Notes: generated from the sequence alone by a model not told the origin. A DNA stretch of 64,000 nucleotides from Polaromonas sp. CG_9.7 (GCF_015752205.1 NZ_JADOVG010000001.1:1-64000); one strand, 5' to 3'. Numbered from the stretch's first letter, positions 1 to 8,225 are shown. A program made the numbers and translations.

Positions 1-347
1 TACACTTATCCACAGTTGCTGGTTCCAACACCAGCGACCCGCCCTGGGTCACTATTGGATCGGCAGGGTGGGTCAATATTCAATCGGCGCCGACACTCTT
101 TCAGACACCGAGCCAGATGCCCCTATCCAAAGGCGCATTTTTCTCCGCTGGACGACTCTCGTACGTTCGGCTCACTTCAATTCCCCGTACGTACGTACGA
201 AGGATTTCCCATGCGTACGTACGTACGGCCACCCCCGCAAATGCGCACCCGTGTAGATCGAGCGACACGTATGCCGATCAACACTAAAATCGCGCACAGC
301 CCTCCCTGCGCTTTAGTTTGGCCGAGCCCATCAAAGGATGTTCACCG
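1..347. other. Non-coding leader region of the mobile element with TACG arrays
   Basis: No convincing gene is seen here. A single exact TTATCCACA (the DnaA-box consensus) lies at 6-14. Two identical 14-bp palindromic arrays CGTACGTACGTACG lie at 186-199 and 214-227, with a shorter relative CGTACGTTCG at 160-169. The regular spacing (26 and 28 bp) and position upstream of the first element gene suggest an operator or protein-binding region. That role is inference. Confidence 0.5.
186..227. repeat. Pair of 14-bp TACG palindromic arrays
   Basis: CGTACGTACGTACG occurs twice, 28 bp apart from start to start, separated by 14 other bases. Each copy is its own reverse complement, so each could bind a dimeric protein. 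A degenerate third copy lies 26 bp upstream at 160-169. They sit about 120 bp upstream of the first accessory gene. Confidence 0.7.
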
Positions 348-1406
348 GTGTCTGATAACCAAAATAACAGTTCATTGCCGTCAGCGTCACGACCAAGCGC
401 TGTCAATCCGACAGTCGAGGCGCTTTTGCCTTATCTCTTTACCTCTTTGCCGTTTATGGAAACGGTAATGACGCTGTCGCGTCCGCCTACCAATATTCCC
501 AATCCCACTGCTGAAAAATACTTGGCAAAAGTGCAGACCGAGAGAGAAAAGCTACTTTTGCGGCCCGAATCTGAGTTGTTGCCAATCCTTCAAAGGTATC
601 GCGCCAAGGAACAGGCGCAAAGGGAAGCCGCAGCGGCCGCGAAGAAAGAAAAGCATGCCGCCAAGTCGGCCGGAATTGAAGCGGCCTTGTTCTACAACCA
701 GCCATCCGCCAGCGCAGACTTCGATTACTGGCTCAAGGCGGAATATTGGACCTTCGATGAAGCGGTTGCGCTCCTGCTGGGGAAGGCACCCACCGTCGTT
801 ACGTGGGCGGCGGTCAAGCGCGAGCTTGAGGCTAAGTCTGGTTTTATGTTGTTCGAGAAACCAAAACCCGCTTCTGGGTTTCTCCTGACGTACCAGCGCC
901 TGCGAAATCTGGCACTCCGGGCGCAGGCAATGACCCGCACGACAAAGCTCCGCCCAACGGATGCAATCGCATGGGCCCAAAACAGCCATGCAACTGAAGT
1001 TCCGCCACAGCTTATTCAACTGCTTGCGCCACCATCGCCGGAGAAAACCGACACAGCCTGGCCTGCCAACGCCGGAGAGGCAGCTATCACGGCAAGGACG
1101 GCAAGCGCTGAGTCACAGGCTATGCCCCAACAAGATCGGGCACCTACTGCGCCGTCAAAGTCAACTCTGAAGAAGTCAGCGCTGGTGAAAAAATATGAGC
1201 GTGTTTGGATGACGATTGAGAGCGACTTGGGGCACGCCAACGAGAACGGCTTTTCAAAAGCAGCGAAAGCTTCGGTTTATGGACAGTGGTGTGAAGAGGA
1301 GGCCCTGGCATGGGCAAGACAGAACGGAAAGATTGTTGAATCAGTGGCGCCACCAGCTGCTTCAATGGCGTCCTTGCCCCGGAAAATTCACTTGATGGGC
1401 GACTGA
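348..1406 (+). CDS. Accessory protein of unknown function
   Basis: This 352-residue protein begins at a GTG with an AAAGGA ribosome site 9 bases upstream; a TTG at 318 and an ATG at 456 are alternatives. No catalytic motif is recognised. Residues about 120-150 contain a tryptophan-rich stretch (YWLKAEYWTFDEAVALLLG) of a kind I associate with uncharacterised proteins of proteobacterial integrated elements. The middle is alanine- and proline-rich and looks disordered. The end (from KKYERVW to QWCEEEALAWAR) looks helical. It precedes the HTH and replication genes on the same strand, so it probably belongs to the element's replication or regulation module. Function is unknown. Confidence 0.7.
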   Translation: MSDNQNNSSLPSASRPSAVNPTVEALLPYLFTSLPFMETVMTLSRPPTNIPNPTAEKYLAKVQTEREKLLLRPESELLPILQRYRAKEQAQREAAAAAKKEKHAAKSAGIEAALFYNQPSASADFDYWLKAEYWTFDEAVALLLGKAPTVVTWAAVKRELEAKSGFMLFEKPKPASGFLLTYQRLRNLALRAQAMTRTTKLRPTDAIAWAQNSHATEVPPQLIQLLAPPSPEKTDTAWPANAGEAAITARTASAESQAMPQQDRAPTAPSKSTLKKSALVKKYERVWMTIESDLGHANENGFSKAAKASVYGQWCEEEALAWARQNGKIVESVAPPAASMASLPRKIHLMGD

Positions 1407-1486
1407 ATCACCCGATTTTGACCCGGAAGTATCCCGATACTCACCCGAGTTTGCCCGCCGAGCGCGGATTCTAATAATGAGAAGCC

Positions 1487-1717
1487 ATGAACAAATACAT
1501 GGCGACCCTCACCCCTCAAACCACTCCCCTTGAGCGCGAAACCCGCGCCAACCTGCCTACGCATGAGGCGGCCTATCACCTGAATCGCGCCCAGCAGACG
1601 TTGCGACTTTGGGCCATGCGTGAAAACGGCCCGTTACGGCCGATCCGCGTTAACGGCCGCCTGGCTTGGCCGGTCTCCGAACTTCGCCGAATTCTTCAAG
1701 TTCAGTCGGTAGTATGA
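1487..1717 (+). CDS. Small helix-turn-helix DNA-binding protein (excisionase/AlpA-like)
   Basis: This 76-residue protein has a single winged-helix-like core from about residue 24 to 71: a threshold segment THEAAYHLNRAQQTLRLWA, a basic wing around RPIRVNGRLAWP and a closing helix ELRRILQ. This arrangement is typical of MerR/excisionase-like proteins that bind DNA at att sites or phage operators. A purine-rich GAGAAG lies just before the ATG. It lies 25 bp upstream of the replication gene and is probably co-transcribed, which fits a recombination directionality factor or a regulator of replication. The specific role is inference. Confidence 0.7.
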   Translation: MNKYMATLTPQTTPLERETRANLPTHEAAYHLNRAQQTLRLWAMRENGPLRPIRVNGRLAWPVSELRRILQVQSVV

Positions 1718-1742
1718 AGCGCCCCATTCAGCGGGTCGGCCT

Positions 1743-3806
1743 ATGGGCCTTGCCTGGCTTCATGGGCATCGATACGAGCCGCGCCACCGCGCCAGCCTGC
1801 TTATGACCCCCACCCAGTCAGAAGACGGATGGAACCAAGCGGGGGCCTACCAGCCGGACCTGAGAACGCAAAACTGGATTGAACGCCAAGTGTGCACCTT
1901 GCCCACACGCTGGAAAAAAAAGCTGGTGAACCGCTGGCGTTCCGAAGTACCAGGCGGTCGCAATTTCGACGCCGCCATTGGCCACCATCCCGAATACTTC
2001 GCCAGCACGAATTTAAAAGTATGGTCCGATCGCCTGGGGGGCGCACGCCTGCCGCTCGACGCATCCGACATGGATATTTGCAACGCGGCTGACCAACTGG
2101 CAAAGCGCTGCCTGGACATGGCAAGCGTGCTGAGTGCACAACTGAAAAGCAACATCGCATTGCCGAGCGGCCATATCGCGGGTGAATATTCGGTCATCAA
2201 GCAGCCGGGCGAAGTCATCACCTTTGCCGTGCCTGGTGACAAAAAAACTGAAGCTCTACGCGCGGCAATGAACAGCCTCGCAGAGGGTCAAGAAATTGAG
2301 CCGCCCCAAGCCTGGGACGAGGAAAAAAAAAGGGGCGTGAAGGATGGACCGGCTGTCGCCAGGATGGCGGACCCGCTCTGGTGGCGGCGCAAGCTGCGCG
2401 ACGTGCATGCCAAGAACGTGGAAGGCGCGTCCATCGTCCTGGGCTATGTGAACCGAGCCAGGGACTGCTATGTATCCAATGAATCCGTTTACCGGCGCGC
2501 ACAGCAGAACGAGCGAAACACGGAAATGATGGAAAACACCATCATGACCAACGAGATAGGCCAGGAATACACACTTGCCGAACTCGCCGCCAAAGGCCCG
2601 GCAAACAAGGGCATCTGCCGCGCAGAACTCATGACCCGTATCAGCGGCTTTGAACGCATCGCCCAGGCGGAGGGCCACGCCGGGCTGTTCTTCACGATGA
2701 CCTGCCCCAGCCGGATGCACAAATGGGCTACGGTCAAGGGCGCAGACAACCGCGTTTTTGAAAACAAACGTTATGACGGCACCCTACCCGGTCAGGCGCA
2801 AAAGTACCTTACCAAGGTCTGGAGCCTCATACGTTCTAGGCTAGCCCGCCAGGGCATCCGGCCATACGGCTTCAGGATTGCCGAACCGAACCACGATGGC
2901 ACGCCGCATTGGCACCTGCTGGTATTTGCCCCGCCTGAGCATCTGGCCGACTTGCAGGCCACGGTCTGGGAATATGCGCTGCGGGATTCACCGGACGAGC
3001 CGGGCGCCTTGAAGCATCGGGTGGACTTCAAACTCATTGATGCGGGCAAGGGTACGGCTGCGGGCTATATCGCCAAGTACGTGGCAAAAAACATCGACGG
3101 CTACAAGCTCGATACCGACCTCTACGGCAATGACGGCGCGACGGCTTCTCAGCGGGTGGAAACCTGGGCGACAACCTGGCGCATTCGCCAGTTTCAGCAA
3201 ATTGGCGGCGCACCTGTCGGGCCGTGGCGCGAGTTGCGCCGGGTCAAGGAACTCCCAAGCGGAGCGCCCCAGCACCTGATCGACGCACACCACGCCGTAA
3301 ACAAGACCACCGACCAGGAAGCCGGTACCGTCAGTTCGGTTAGCTGGGCGCACTACACCAAGGCCCAAGGCGGCGTTTACTGTGGCCGTAATGCACGCAT
3401 CAAGGTTTCCAAGACTCAGCCGGACGGCATGAATCGCTATGGTGAAAAAGCGGCCCTGCGGCCGATAGGTGTGGAAACCGTCAGTGTTGAACAGTATGTA
3501 CCGGCGCACATGACGCATATGGGCGGCCAGGCAACAAGGTTCGTACATTGGGTCGTGGAATCAGAGCGCCACGTGTGGCAAACCGCCAGCCGGAGCGCGA
3601 ATCCGAATTCTCCCGCCGCTTCGCGGCCTTGGACTTGTGTCAATAACTGTACGGACAAGCCTGAGAATGAAAAAGACGGAGGGACTTTTAGAGGAGTAAG
3701 CAGGCAAAAAGAATACGCCATGGGGGAGCCAGAACAGAGCTTCAAACCGCATGTATTGGAAATCGTCACCGTTCTGGGTAACTCTGACTTCCATTGCTGG
3801 CAATGA
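1743..3806 (+). CDS. Phage P2 gpA-like replication initiation endonuclease (HUH)
   Basis: A 687-residue protein of the bacteriophage replication gene A family, which nicks one strand at an origin and starts rolling-circle replication. The HUH metal site is visible as PHWHLL (His389 and His391), and the paired catalytic tyrosines as YIAKY (Tyr442 and Tyr446) followed by VAKNIDG, the spacing found in two-tyrosine gpA proteins. Upstream, FFTMTCPSRMH is another family hallmark. ATG 1803 is a possible later start. The last 50 or so residues, after VNNCT, look unrelated to the family and may be a run-on. It shows that the element replicates or transfers through a nicked single-strand intermediate. 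Confidence 0.9.
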   Translation: MGLAWLHGHRYEPRHRASLLMTPTQSEDGWNQAGAYQPDLRTQNWIERQVCTLPTRWKKKLVNRWRSEVPGGRNFDAAIGHHPEYFASTNLKVWSDRLGGARLPLDASDMDICNAADQLAKRCLDMASVLSAQLKSNIALPSGHIAGEYSVIKQPGEVITFAVPGDKKTEALRAAMNSLAEGQEIEPPQAWDEEKKRGVKDGPAVARMADPLWWRRKLRDVHAKNVEGASIVLGYVNRARDCYVSNESVYRRAQQNERNTEMMENTIMTNEIGQEYTLAELAAKGPANKGICRAELMTRISGFERIAQAEGHAGLFFTMTCPSRMHKWATVKGADNRVFENKRYDGTLPGQAQKYLTKVWSLIRSRLARQGIRPYGFRIAEPNHDGTPHWHLLVFAPPEHLADLQATVWEYALRDSPDEPGALKHRVDFKLIDAGKGTAAGYIAKYVAKNIDGYKLDTDLYGNDGATASQRVETWATTWRIRQFQQIGGAPVGPWRELRRVKELPSGAPQHLIDAHHAVNKTTDQEAGTVSSVSWAHYTKAQGGVYCGRNARIKVSKTQPDGMNRYGEKAALRPIGVETVSVEQYVPAHMTHMGGQATRFVHWVVESERHVWQTASRSANPNSPAASRPWTCVNNCTDKPENEKDGGTFRGVSRQKEYAMGEPEQSFKPHVLEIVTVLGNSDFHCWQ

Positions 3807-4044
3807 CCACTTTAAACAAGATACTTTATGCGGCGATAGTGTTCGTAGAGCTTAAATCTACCAAACCCTGAAGTCGGTCAAGAGAATTAATTGGGCACAG
3901 TGAAGTAAAACTGACTTTAAATTGGTCATTGACCCTCTTGGAAAGCATTCGAGCGAAAATGCTAGGAAGGGTTAGCATAAATGCCAAAGTCAGAAATTTA
4001 ATATTTTGTCTTATTTATGAGAAAAACACTCCTCAACTTACAAA
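3807..4044. other. AT-rich intergenic region between repA and the RT gene
   Basis: The two flanking genes converge here. The only structure noticed is an imperfect hairpin at about 3931-3972, with inner arms AGCATT and AATGCT. It has no T-run on either side, so a terminator is not firmly supported. Base composition drops sharply compared with repA, marking the left edge of the AT-rich RT cassette. Confidence 0.4.
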
Positions 4045-5409
4045 CTAAGAAACGCTAGAAACATCCTTCTCCAAATTTCTTGTTGCATGCCTAATAAGAT
4101 TGTGGAATCGCTTAGATACTTCGACAGCATTCAATCCAGCAACGTTAACTCCAATCTCTTTAAGTAACTTGGTCATCTTGGGTAAGGTGAGATTGTCGTA
4201 ATTTACGATATATCGATGAGTTAATTTATCTTTCCTTTTAGATTCAAAAAAAGCTTTTAGCATTCTTTTTGGAAAAGGAGGGGTTGTTATTTTAAAGCGA
4301 TTTAAAAGCTTCTCAACTGTATTGTCAATTCGTCTCAATATACCAAGATCATTGATTTGAGAATAATAGAAGACCCAACCAAAGCGTTGATTTTTGTAAA
4401 TGCAGCCGGTTAATTTCAAATTTAGCGCCCAACGAAAACGTGCTAAGGCTGTGTCCTTGTTGGTCTGAGTTTTACACTTTTTAAGTCTGTGCATATACTC
4501 AGAAAAAACCGTCACAATTGAACTCTCAAAACCGAGGATATTGCTGGGCTTTACGGAAACTTGGTTTGGACTAAGTTGATAGCCTAGAAAATTTAGTCCA
4601 TCGCTCAACCGGCCAGTTATTGTTTTGGAATCAGGCGTACCCGGCGCATGAGGGTTCAGTTTTTGCTTTTTTAATAGTTTTAAAGCTTCCTGAAGCACTG
4701 CTGATGGATCACCATTAGTCAACAAAAGAATATCGTCAACGTATCGAATGCAAACTGGCGCAATCGAATTAAGGCCATTATCAATATCCAACATAAAGAC
4801 TTCTGCCAAAACGTTTGAAATGGAAAGTCCTTGTGCAACACCTTTGGTCTGAATTCTTCCGTGCCTAGTATTTGCTTCAGAAACAGTTGGGTTAGTAATT
4901 GCTGATTCAATTAGTTTTTTAAACTCAGGAATTCTAATTTTTCGCCTGAGTTTGCTAATTAGCAAACTATGATCAATCGATGGATAGAAATCCTGAAGGT
5001 CTATCTTCACAAAATGTGTAAATTTTCCGCTGTCGATGCTGTTCCGAAGTAGTGTAATTTTTCTTTGCGGTAGCTCTGGTTTGGCAGCAGGGAATACAGT
5101 AAAAATATAGTCACAGAGAATTCTTAAGGTCAATCGGTCTCTAATTGTTGGTATAGAAAGTTGCCTTGGGGTTTTACCAGCACCCTTTGATATAAGTTTT
5201 TCTTTGAATTTTGTGAACTTATATTGACCGTTTGATACTTTCTGGTAAATAAGTTCGCACTCTGTATCCAGGCGGAGCTCAAAATTATGCGAATTTACCT
5301 TGTCAATTCCAATTGATTTCGTACCTAATACCTTTGTGTTGTAAGAAAGTTCAATGGATTTCTTCTTAAAATCCTGTCTGAATTTTTCGGCCGGTCTAAT
5401 TAACATCAA
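4045..5409 (-). CDS. Reverse transcriptase, probable defence-associated (DRT/UG type)
   Basis: A 454-residue reverse transcriptase. Visible motifs in order: RQLSIPTIRDRL (about 82-93), motif A KIDLQDFYPSID with Asp137, motif B GVAQGLSISN with Gln193-Gly194, motif C YVDD at 223-226 and motif E LNFLGYQ. The palm is therefore complete. No group II intron maturase or endonuclease domain is seen, and no retron msr/msd was found. The C-terminal third (from about 290) is a basic helical region typical of thumb and extension domains of abortive-infection/UG-type RTs. It overlaps the upstream SLATT gene by 4 bases (ATGA), so the two are translationally coupled. The gene is much more AT-rich than the host, implying recent transfer. 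A role in phage defence is inferred from the partner and context. Confidence 0.9.
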   Translation of the reverse strand: MMLIRPAEKFRQDFKKKSIELSYNTKVLGTKSIGIDKVNSHNFELRLDTECELIYQKVSNGQYKFTKFKEKLISKGAGKTPRQLSIPTIRDRLTLRILCDYIFTVFPAAKPELPQRKITLLRNSIDSGKFTHFVKIDLQDFYPSIDHSLLISKLRRKIRIPEFKKLIESAITNPTVSEANTRHGRIQTKGVAQGLSISNVLAEVFMLDIDNGLNSIAPVCIRYVDDILLLTNGDPSAVLQEALKLLKKQKLNPHAPGTPDSKTITGRLSDGLNFLGYQLSPNQVSVKPSNILGFESSIVTVFSEYMHRLKKCKTQTNKDTALARFRWALNLKLTGCIYKNQRFGWVFYYSQINDLGILRRIDNTVEKLLNRFKITTPPFPKRMLKAFFESKRKDKLTHRYIVNYDNLTLPKMTKLLKEIGVNVAGLNAVEVSKRFHNLIRHATRNLEKDVSSVS

Positions 5410-5957
5410 AATTTTATTTTATGAAAATTCAGTATTACAATCAAAATTGGCAAAAAATATAATATGAAAATACACAACCATCGAATTGAAATTTCAATAA
5501 ATTCTACAATTTTTTCGTAATATGAAGGGATTCTCGATGTTGGGCTGAATATTCTAAAATATCTATCATCATAAGAAGAGTGATTCTCACATTCGGAAAG
5601 TAGTTTTGAATAAATTTTAGGTTTTTCTTGGGGAGTTATATTGCCAATATTTAGTTCGTCATATAACAATTTAAGTGCAATATGATTGGTTCGCATAGAA
5701 ATAGCGCGCCCTCTATAATCCCTTGCAGTAATTAGCATTGAAATAATCAAAAGCACAATTGAAAGAGTAGCAGTATAAAGATCAGTATCAGGACCTAAAA
5801 AATCTTTATACTTTAGTCCGACGATTGCGATTACTAAAGCGGCTATTGCATACCAAACTAACAATACTTGTGAGTGAATATCATTATTTTTCAATCTGAG
5901 TTCAGCAGCGATTCTCGCCTTATACGTGAACCAAATGTCGTCGAATTTCTGACTCAT
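5406..5957 (-). CDS. SLATT-domain membrane effector
   Basis: A 183-residue membrane protein. A short cytoplasmic helix (1-28) precedes two transmembrane segments (about 31-47 and 62-77), then a soluble helical region and a third hydrophobic segment at about 155-177. This matches SLATT proteins, two-helix membrane proteins predicted to act as pore-forming effectors in bacterial conflict systems; one subfamily is known to be linked to reverse transcriptases. It is the first gene of the RT operon. Its start lacks a Shine-Dalgarno sequence: the coding strand just upstream reads CCCCCTCC, so translation may be leaderless or controlled by RNA structure. Inference: the membrane effector is released or activated when the RT or its product senses infection. 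Confidence 0.8.
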   Translation of the reverse strand: MSQKFDDIWFTYKARIAAELRLKNNDIHSQVLLVWYAIAALVIAIVGLKYKDFLGPDTDLYTATLSIVLLIISMLITARDYRGRAISMRTNHIALKLLYDELNIGNITPQEKPKIYSKLLSECENHSSYDDRYFRIFSPTSRIPSYYEKIVEFIEISIRWLCIFILYFLPILIVILNFHKIKF

Positions 5958-5966
5958 ATATTAGGA

Positions 5967-6113
5967 GGGGGTCAGGAATAGAGAAAGTATAAGTAGACGC
6001 CCTTGCGGACCAGAAGCTTGCGCTTCAACAGTTTCCTACCCAAGCTTTGGCTTCAGTAGTTCCCCGTTTGTTATCAGATTCGCCGTGCAAGCACAGCTTG
6101 AAGCCTGACCCCC
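5967..6113. repeat. Structured leader with 10-bp inverted repeat and two internal direct repeats
   Basis: GGGGGTCAGG at 5967-5976 is exactly complementary to CCTGACCCCC at 6104-6113, enclosing 127 bases. Inside are two imperfect direct copies of a unit of about 23 bases (AAGCTTGCGCTTCAACAGTT at about 6014 and AAGCTTTGGCTTCAGTAGTT at about 6042). The block lies immediately upstream of the SLATT-RT operon. It could be a non-coding RNA that partners the RT, or the remnant of a small inverted-repeat element; the sequence does not decide between them. Confidence 0.55.
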
Positions 6114-6129
6114 GTTAACATCTTATACC

Positions 6130-6425
6130 AATTCCGCTTCGTGACATTACTGATATTGAAGGAAGCCTTTTCCCAACGGCGAGCACGAACAAGGATGGCA
6201 ATAGGAATTAGTGCAAAGTCATACACAGATATCGCAGCAGACATTGACGATCTGCTTGTAGGCGAAGTGACAGCGGTTTGCCAGATGCCGCTTCCGCAGT
6301 TGCTGCCAGACCTGCCCGGCCCCAGGTTAGGTATGGGTGAACCCGCAGGTAATTGCAAGAAGGACAATTTGAGGAATCCGAGCAGTTTGGCGGTGGTATG
6401 ACAGCATCCACGATTGAGCACGGTT
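6130..6425 (-). pseudogene. Decayed IS630-family transposase (C-terminal part)
   Basis: Reading the minus strand across frames gives successive pieces of an IS630 transposase end: CCHTTAKLL, then LQLPAGSPIPNLGPG (compare LPAYSPELNP), then in another frame QVWQQLRKRHLANR followed by a segment ending NVCCD, and finally ISNVTKRNWYKM (compare the usual SITKRNW-like ending). The frame shifts at least twice and stops interrupt it, so it is not functional. It lies between the RT operon and the integrase and shows that the region has taken insertions before. Confidence 0.75.
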
Positions 6426-6619
6426 GCATGGCGCCCTGGAGGGACGGCATTGCTGATAGCCTGCAGGTTACGGCACCAGGATTTAATCCAGCGATTTTAG
6501 GTATTCGGTATGGCAAATTTGATACTGGAGTTAAAAATCTGCCTTACATCCGCCATTACATATCCAACAAAGAAAAAGGGCTCACTACTATTTTCATAGC
6601 AATTAACCCTTGTCTATAT
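6426..6619. other. Non-coding remnant region
   Basis: No gene is supported. Near its right end (6584-6604) it carries a short TTGCTATGAAAATAGT-type palindrome on the minus strand, related to the dispersed repeat found elsewhere in the window. This is followed by the tRNA half gene. On the minus strand it would be the downstream region of that tRNA. Confidence 0.4.
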
Positions 6620-6664
6620 TGGTGCCGGAGAGATGAATCGAACACCCGACCTTCTCATTATGAA
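6620..6664 (-). other. 3' half of a tRNA gene (attachment-site scar)
   Basis: The minus strand reads the 3' half of a tRNA: end of an anticodon arm (TTCATAATGAGAAGG), a T arm with GTTCGATTC and pairing arms, and an acceptor strand CTCCGGCACCA ending in encoded CCA. The CAT triplet in the loop suggests elongator tRNA-Met; a tRNA-Thr derivative is the alternative. No D arm or 5' acceptor strand follows, so the gene is cut at the anticodon loop, the usual crossover position of tyrosine integrases. It lies 16 bp from the integrase stop codon. Confidence 0.7.
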
Positions 6665-6679
6665 GAATTTGGTTGCTAA

Positions 6680-8053
6680 TTACGCGTTTACGATGCGCAA
6701 AGTAACGGTCGTGGCCTTGGCATCAAACCCAATTCCTGCTTGCTCCAGAATCCACGCTTCAATCTTTTCGTGGTGAACGCGCAGCAGGTCGAGCGGGCGC
6801 ACGGTGTAATGCTTTTCAGCGGTCGCACTTGGCTTGTGTCCCATGACTTGCGCCACCACGCCAGCAGGCACCTCAAGCCACTCTGTCAGGCTCTTGAATG
6901 AACGGCGCAACCCGTGCAGGGTCAGGTCATCAATTCCGGCCACGGCGCAGGCGATTGAATGGGGCTTGTGCGGCTTACTCATGGCACCAGCAGTGCCAGA
7001 AAAAACAAACTCATTGCGGCGGGGCAGGGCGGCCAGTAAGTGCGATACATAAGGCGTCAGAGGAATGACCCGCTCGCCTTCCACCTTGTCCCGGATGGTC
7101 AAACCCTTCCACTTGGTATTCACGTCCTCCCAGCGCAGCCCCAGTACTTCACCCGGCCTTGCACCAGTGAGTAGCAGTGTTTGCAGGTATGCGGCTGTCA
7201 CCAGGTTGCCGATACGTTGCACAGCTTCAAACCAGACCGTCAATTGCTCCCGCATTAGGGCATCCTGTTTAACGCCAGCCTTGCCCAATGCTTCGCGGCT
7301 TCTGGTTGTCTTGGCTGGGTTCTTTGCGGGTAGCAAGTCGGCGTAGGCGGACTGTTCTGAACACCAGCCCAGAAACACTTTCAATTGTCGCCATGCAAGC
7401 CGGGCGGCGCTGGGGCGTGTCTTGGCTTCACTGGCAGCCCATGCCTCGATTGTGGGCGCGTTAAGGCCACGCAAAGGCAGCCCCATCAAGGGGTAAAGCG
7501 GCCCGGCAATAGTCATGCCCCGGCCACGGGTTCCGCGCTTGGCGACTTCGCCCCCGGCCTTGCTCAAACGGATGTGGTCGGCATGGTGCAAAACTCCCCA
7601 ATGTTGGCGGCGTTCGGCCAGGTACACGGCCCACACTTCGCCCGTGGTCAGGGAATTAGCGGAGGCTTGCAGCTTGTCGGCTTCATCCTTGACAAAAGCG
7701 GCGGCAACGCTGGCAGCTATGGCAGCGACTTGTTGGCGCTCTAGTTCGCGGGGGTCCTGCTTGTCGGTTTTGACAGTCTTTGCAAGTTTGCGGGCCTCGC
7801 CTTTGGCCTCATCTATCGGCATCAAAGGAAACCCCCCAAGTGTGCGGCTGATAGCCTTGCCCTTTAACTTGGCCTCATAAACGAACGACTTTGCGCCATT
7901 GGCGGTAACTCGCACCCGTAGCCCGGTTACATCCTTATCGCGCAGAAAAGCTTTCGGAACGCCAGCCGGGCAGGTGAGGCGTTCGATTAATCCCACGCTT
8001 AGTTCGTGTGTCACGCTTAAATCAATCGGTGCGTCTTTTCTTGGTCTTGCCAT
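6680..8053 (-). CDS. int: Tyrosine site-specific integrase (P4-type)
   Basis: A 457-residue integrase. The N-terminal part (about 40-90: GLRVRVTANGAKSFVYEAK to LGGFPLMPIDEA) is the arm-binding domain of P4-like integrases. A central SAM-like core-binding domain follows. The catalytic domain has Arg299 (TGARPGE), His380 and Arg383 (LHGLRR), His406 (MGH) and the nucleophile Tyr416 (EKHY), so it appears active. It lies between two tRNA 3' halves, 16 bp and about 170 bp away, as expected for an enzyme that inserts at tRNA genes. Base composition resembles the host more than the RT cassette does. Confidence 0.95.
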   Translation of the reverse strand: MARPRKDAPIDLSVTHELSVGLIERLTCPAGVPKAFLRDKDVTGLRVRVTANGAKSFVYEAKLKGKAISRTLGGFPLMPIDEAKGEARKLAKTVKTDKQDPRELERQQVAAIAASVAAAFVKDEADKLQASANSLTTGEVWAVYLAERRQHWGVLHHADHIRLSKAGGEVAKRGTRGRGMTIAGPLYPLMGLPLRGLNAPTIEAWAASEAKTRPSAARLAWRQLKVFLGWCSEQSAYADLLPAKNPAKTTRSREALGKAGVKQDALMREQLTVWFEAVQRIGNLVTAAYLQTLLLTGARPGEVLGLRWEDVNTKWKGLTIRDKVEGERVIPLTPYVSHLLAALPRRNEFVFSGTAGAMSKPHKPHSIACAVAGIDDLTLHGLRRSFKSLTEWLEVPAGVVAQVMGHKPSATAEKHYTVRPLDLLRVHHEKIEAWILEQAGIGFDAKATTVTLRIVNA

Positions 8054-8225
8054 TGCTTACCCCCTACGTTGTTTCATACCTGCGCTGTACCGCCCGAAAT
8101 GGGCTATTTAAGCGAATATCAATCAACGTTCAGACGGTTTGCTTGTCCAGTTTTTTCATCTAAGTCGTTGATTTTTATAGATTGTATCTACTGTAATCAA
8201 CGTGGGCAAATACCTATTAAGCTGG

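Noticed and set aside
6..14. TTATCCACA as a sign of a chromosomal origin
   Set aside because: It is a single DnaA-box match with no cluster, no AT-rich unwinding region and no dnaA or dnaN nearby.
4045..5409. Retron or group II intron RT
   Set aside because: No msr/msd-like inverted repeats were found beside the gene, the motif is YVDD in a 454-residue protein, and there is no maturase/HNH domain or intron RNA ends. The SLATT partner points to a different RT group.
6620..6664. Complete tRNA gene
   Set aside because: Only the 3' half is present; no D arm or 5' acceptor strand can be found to its right, where the integrase end begins.
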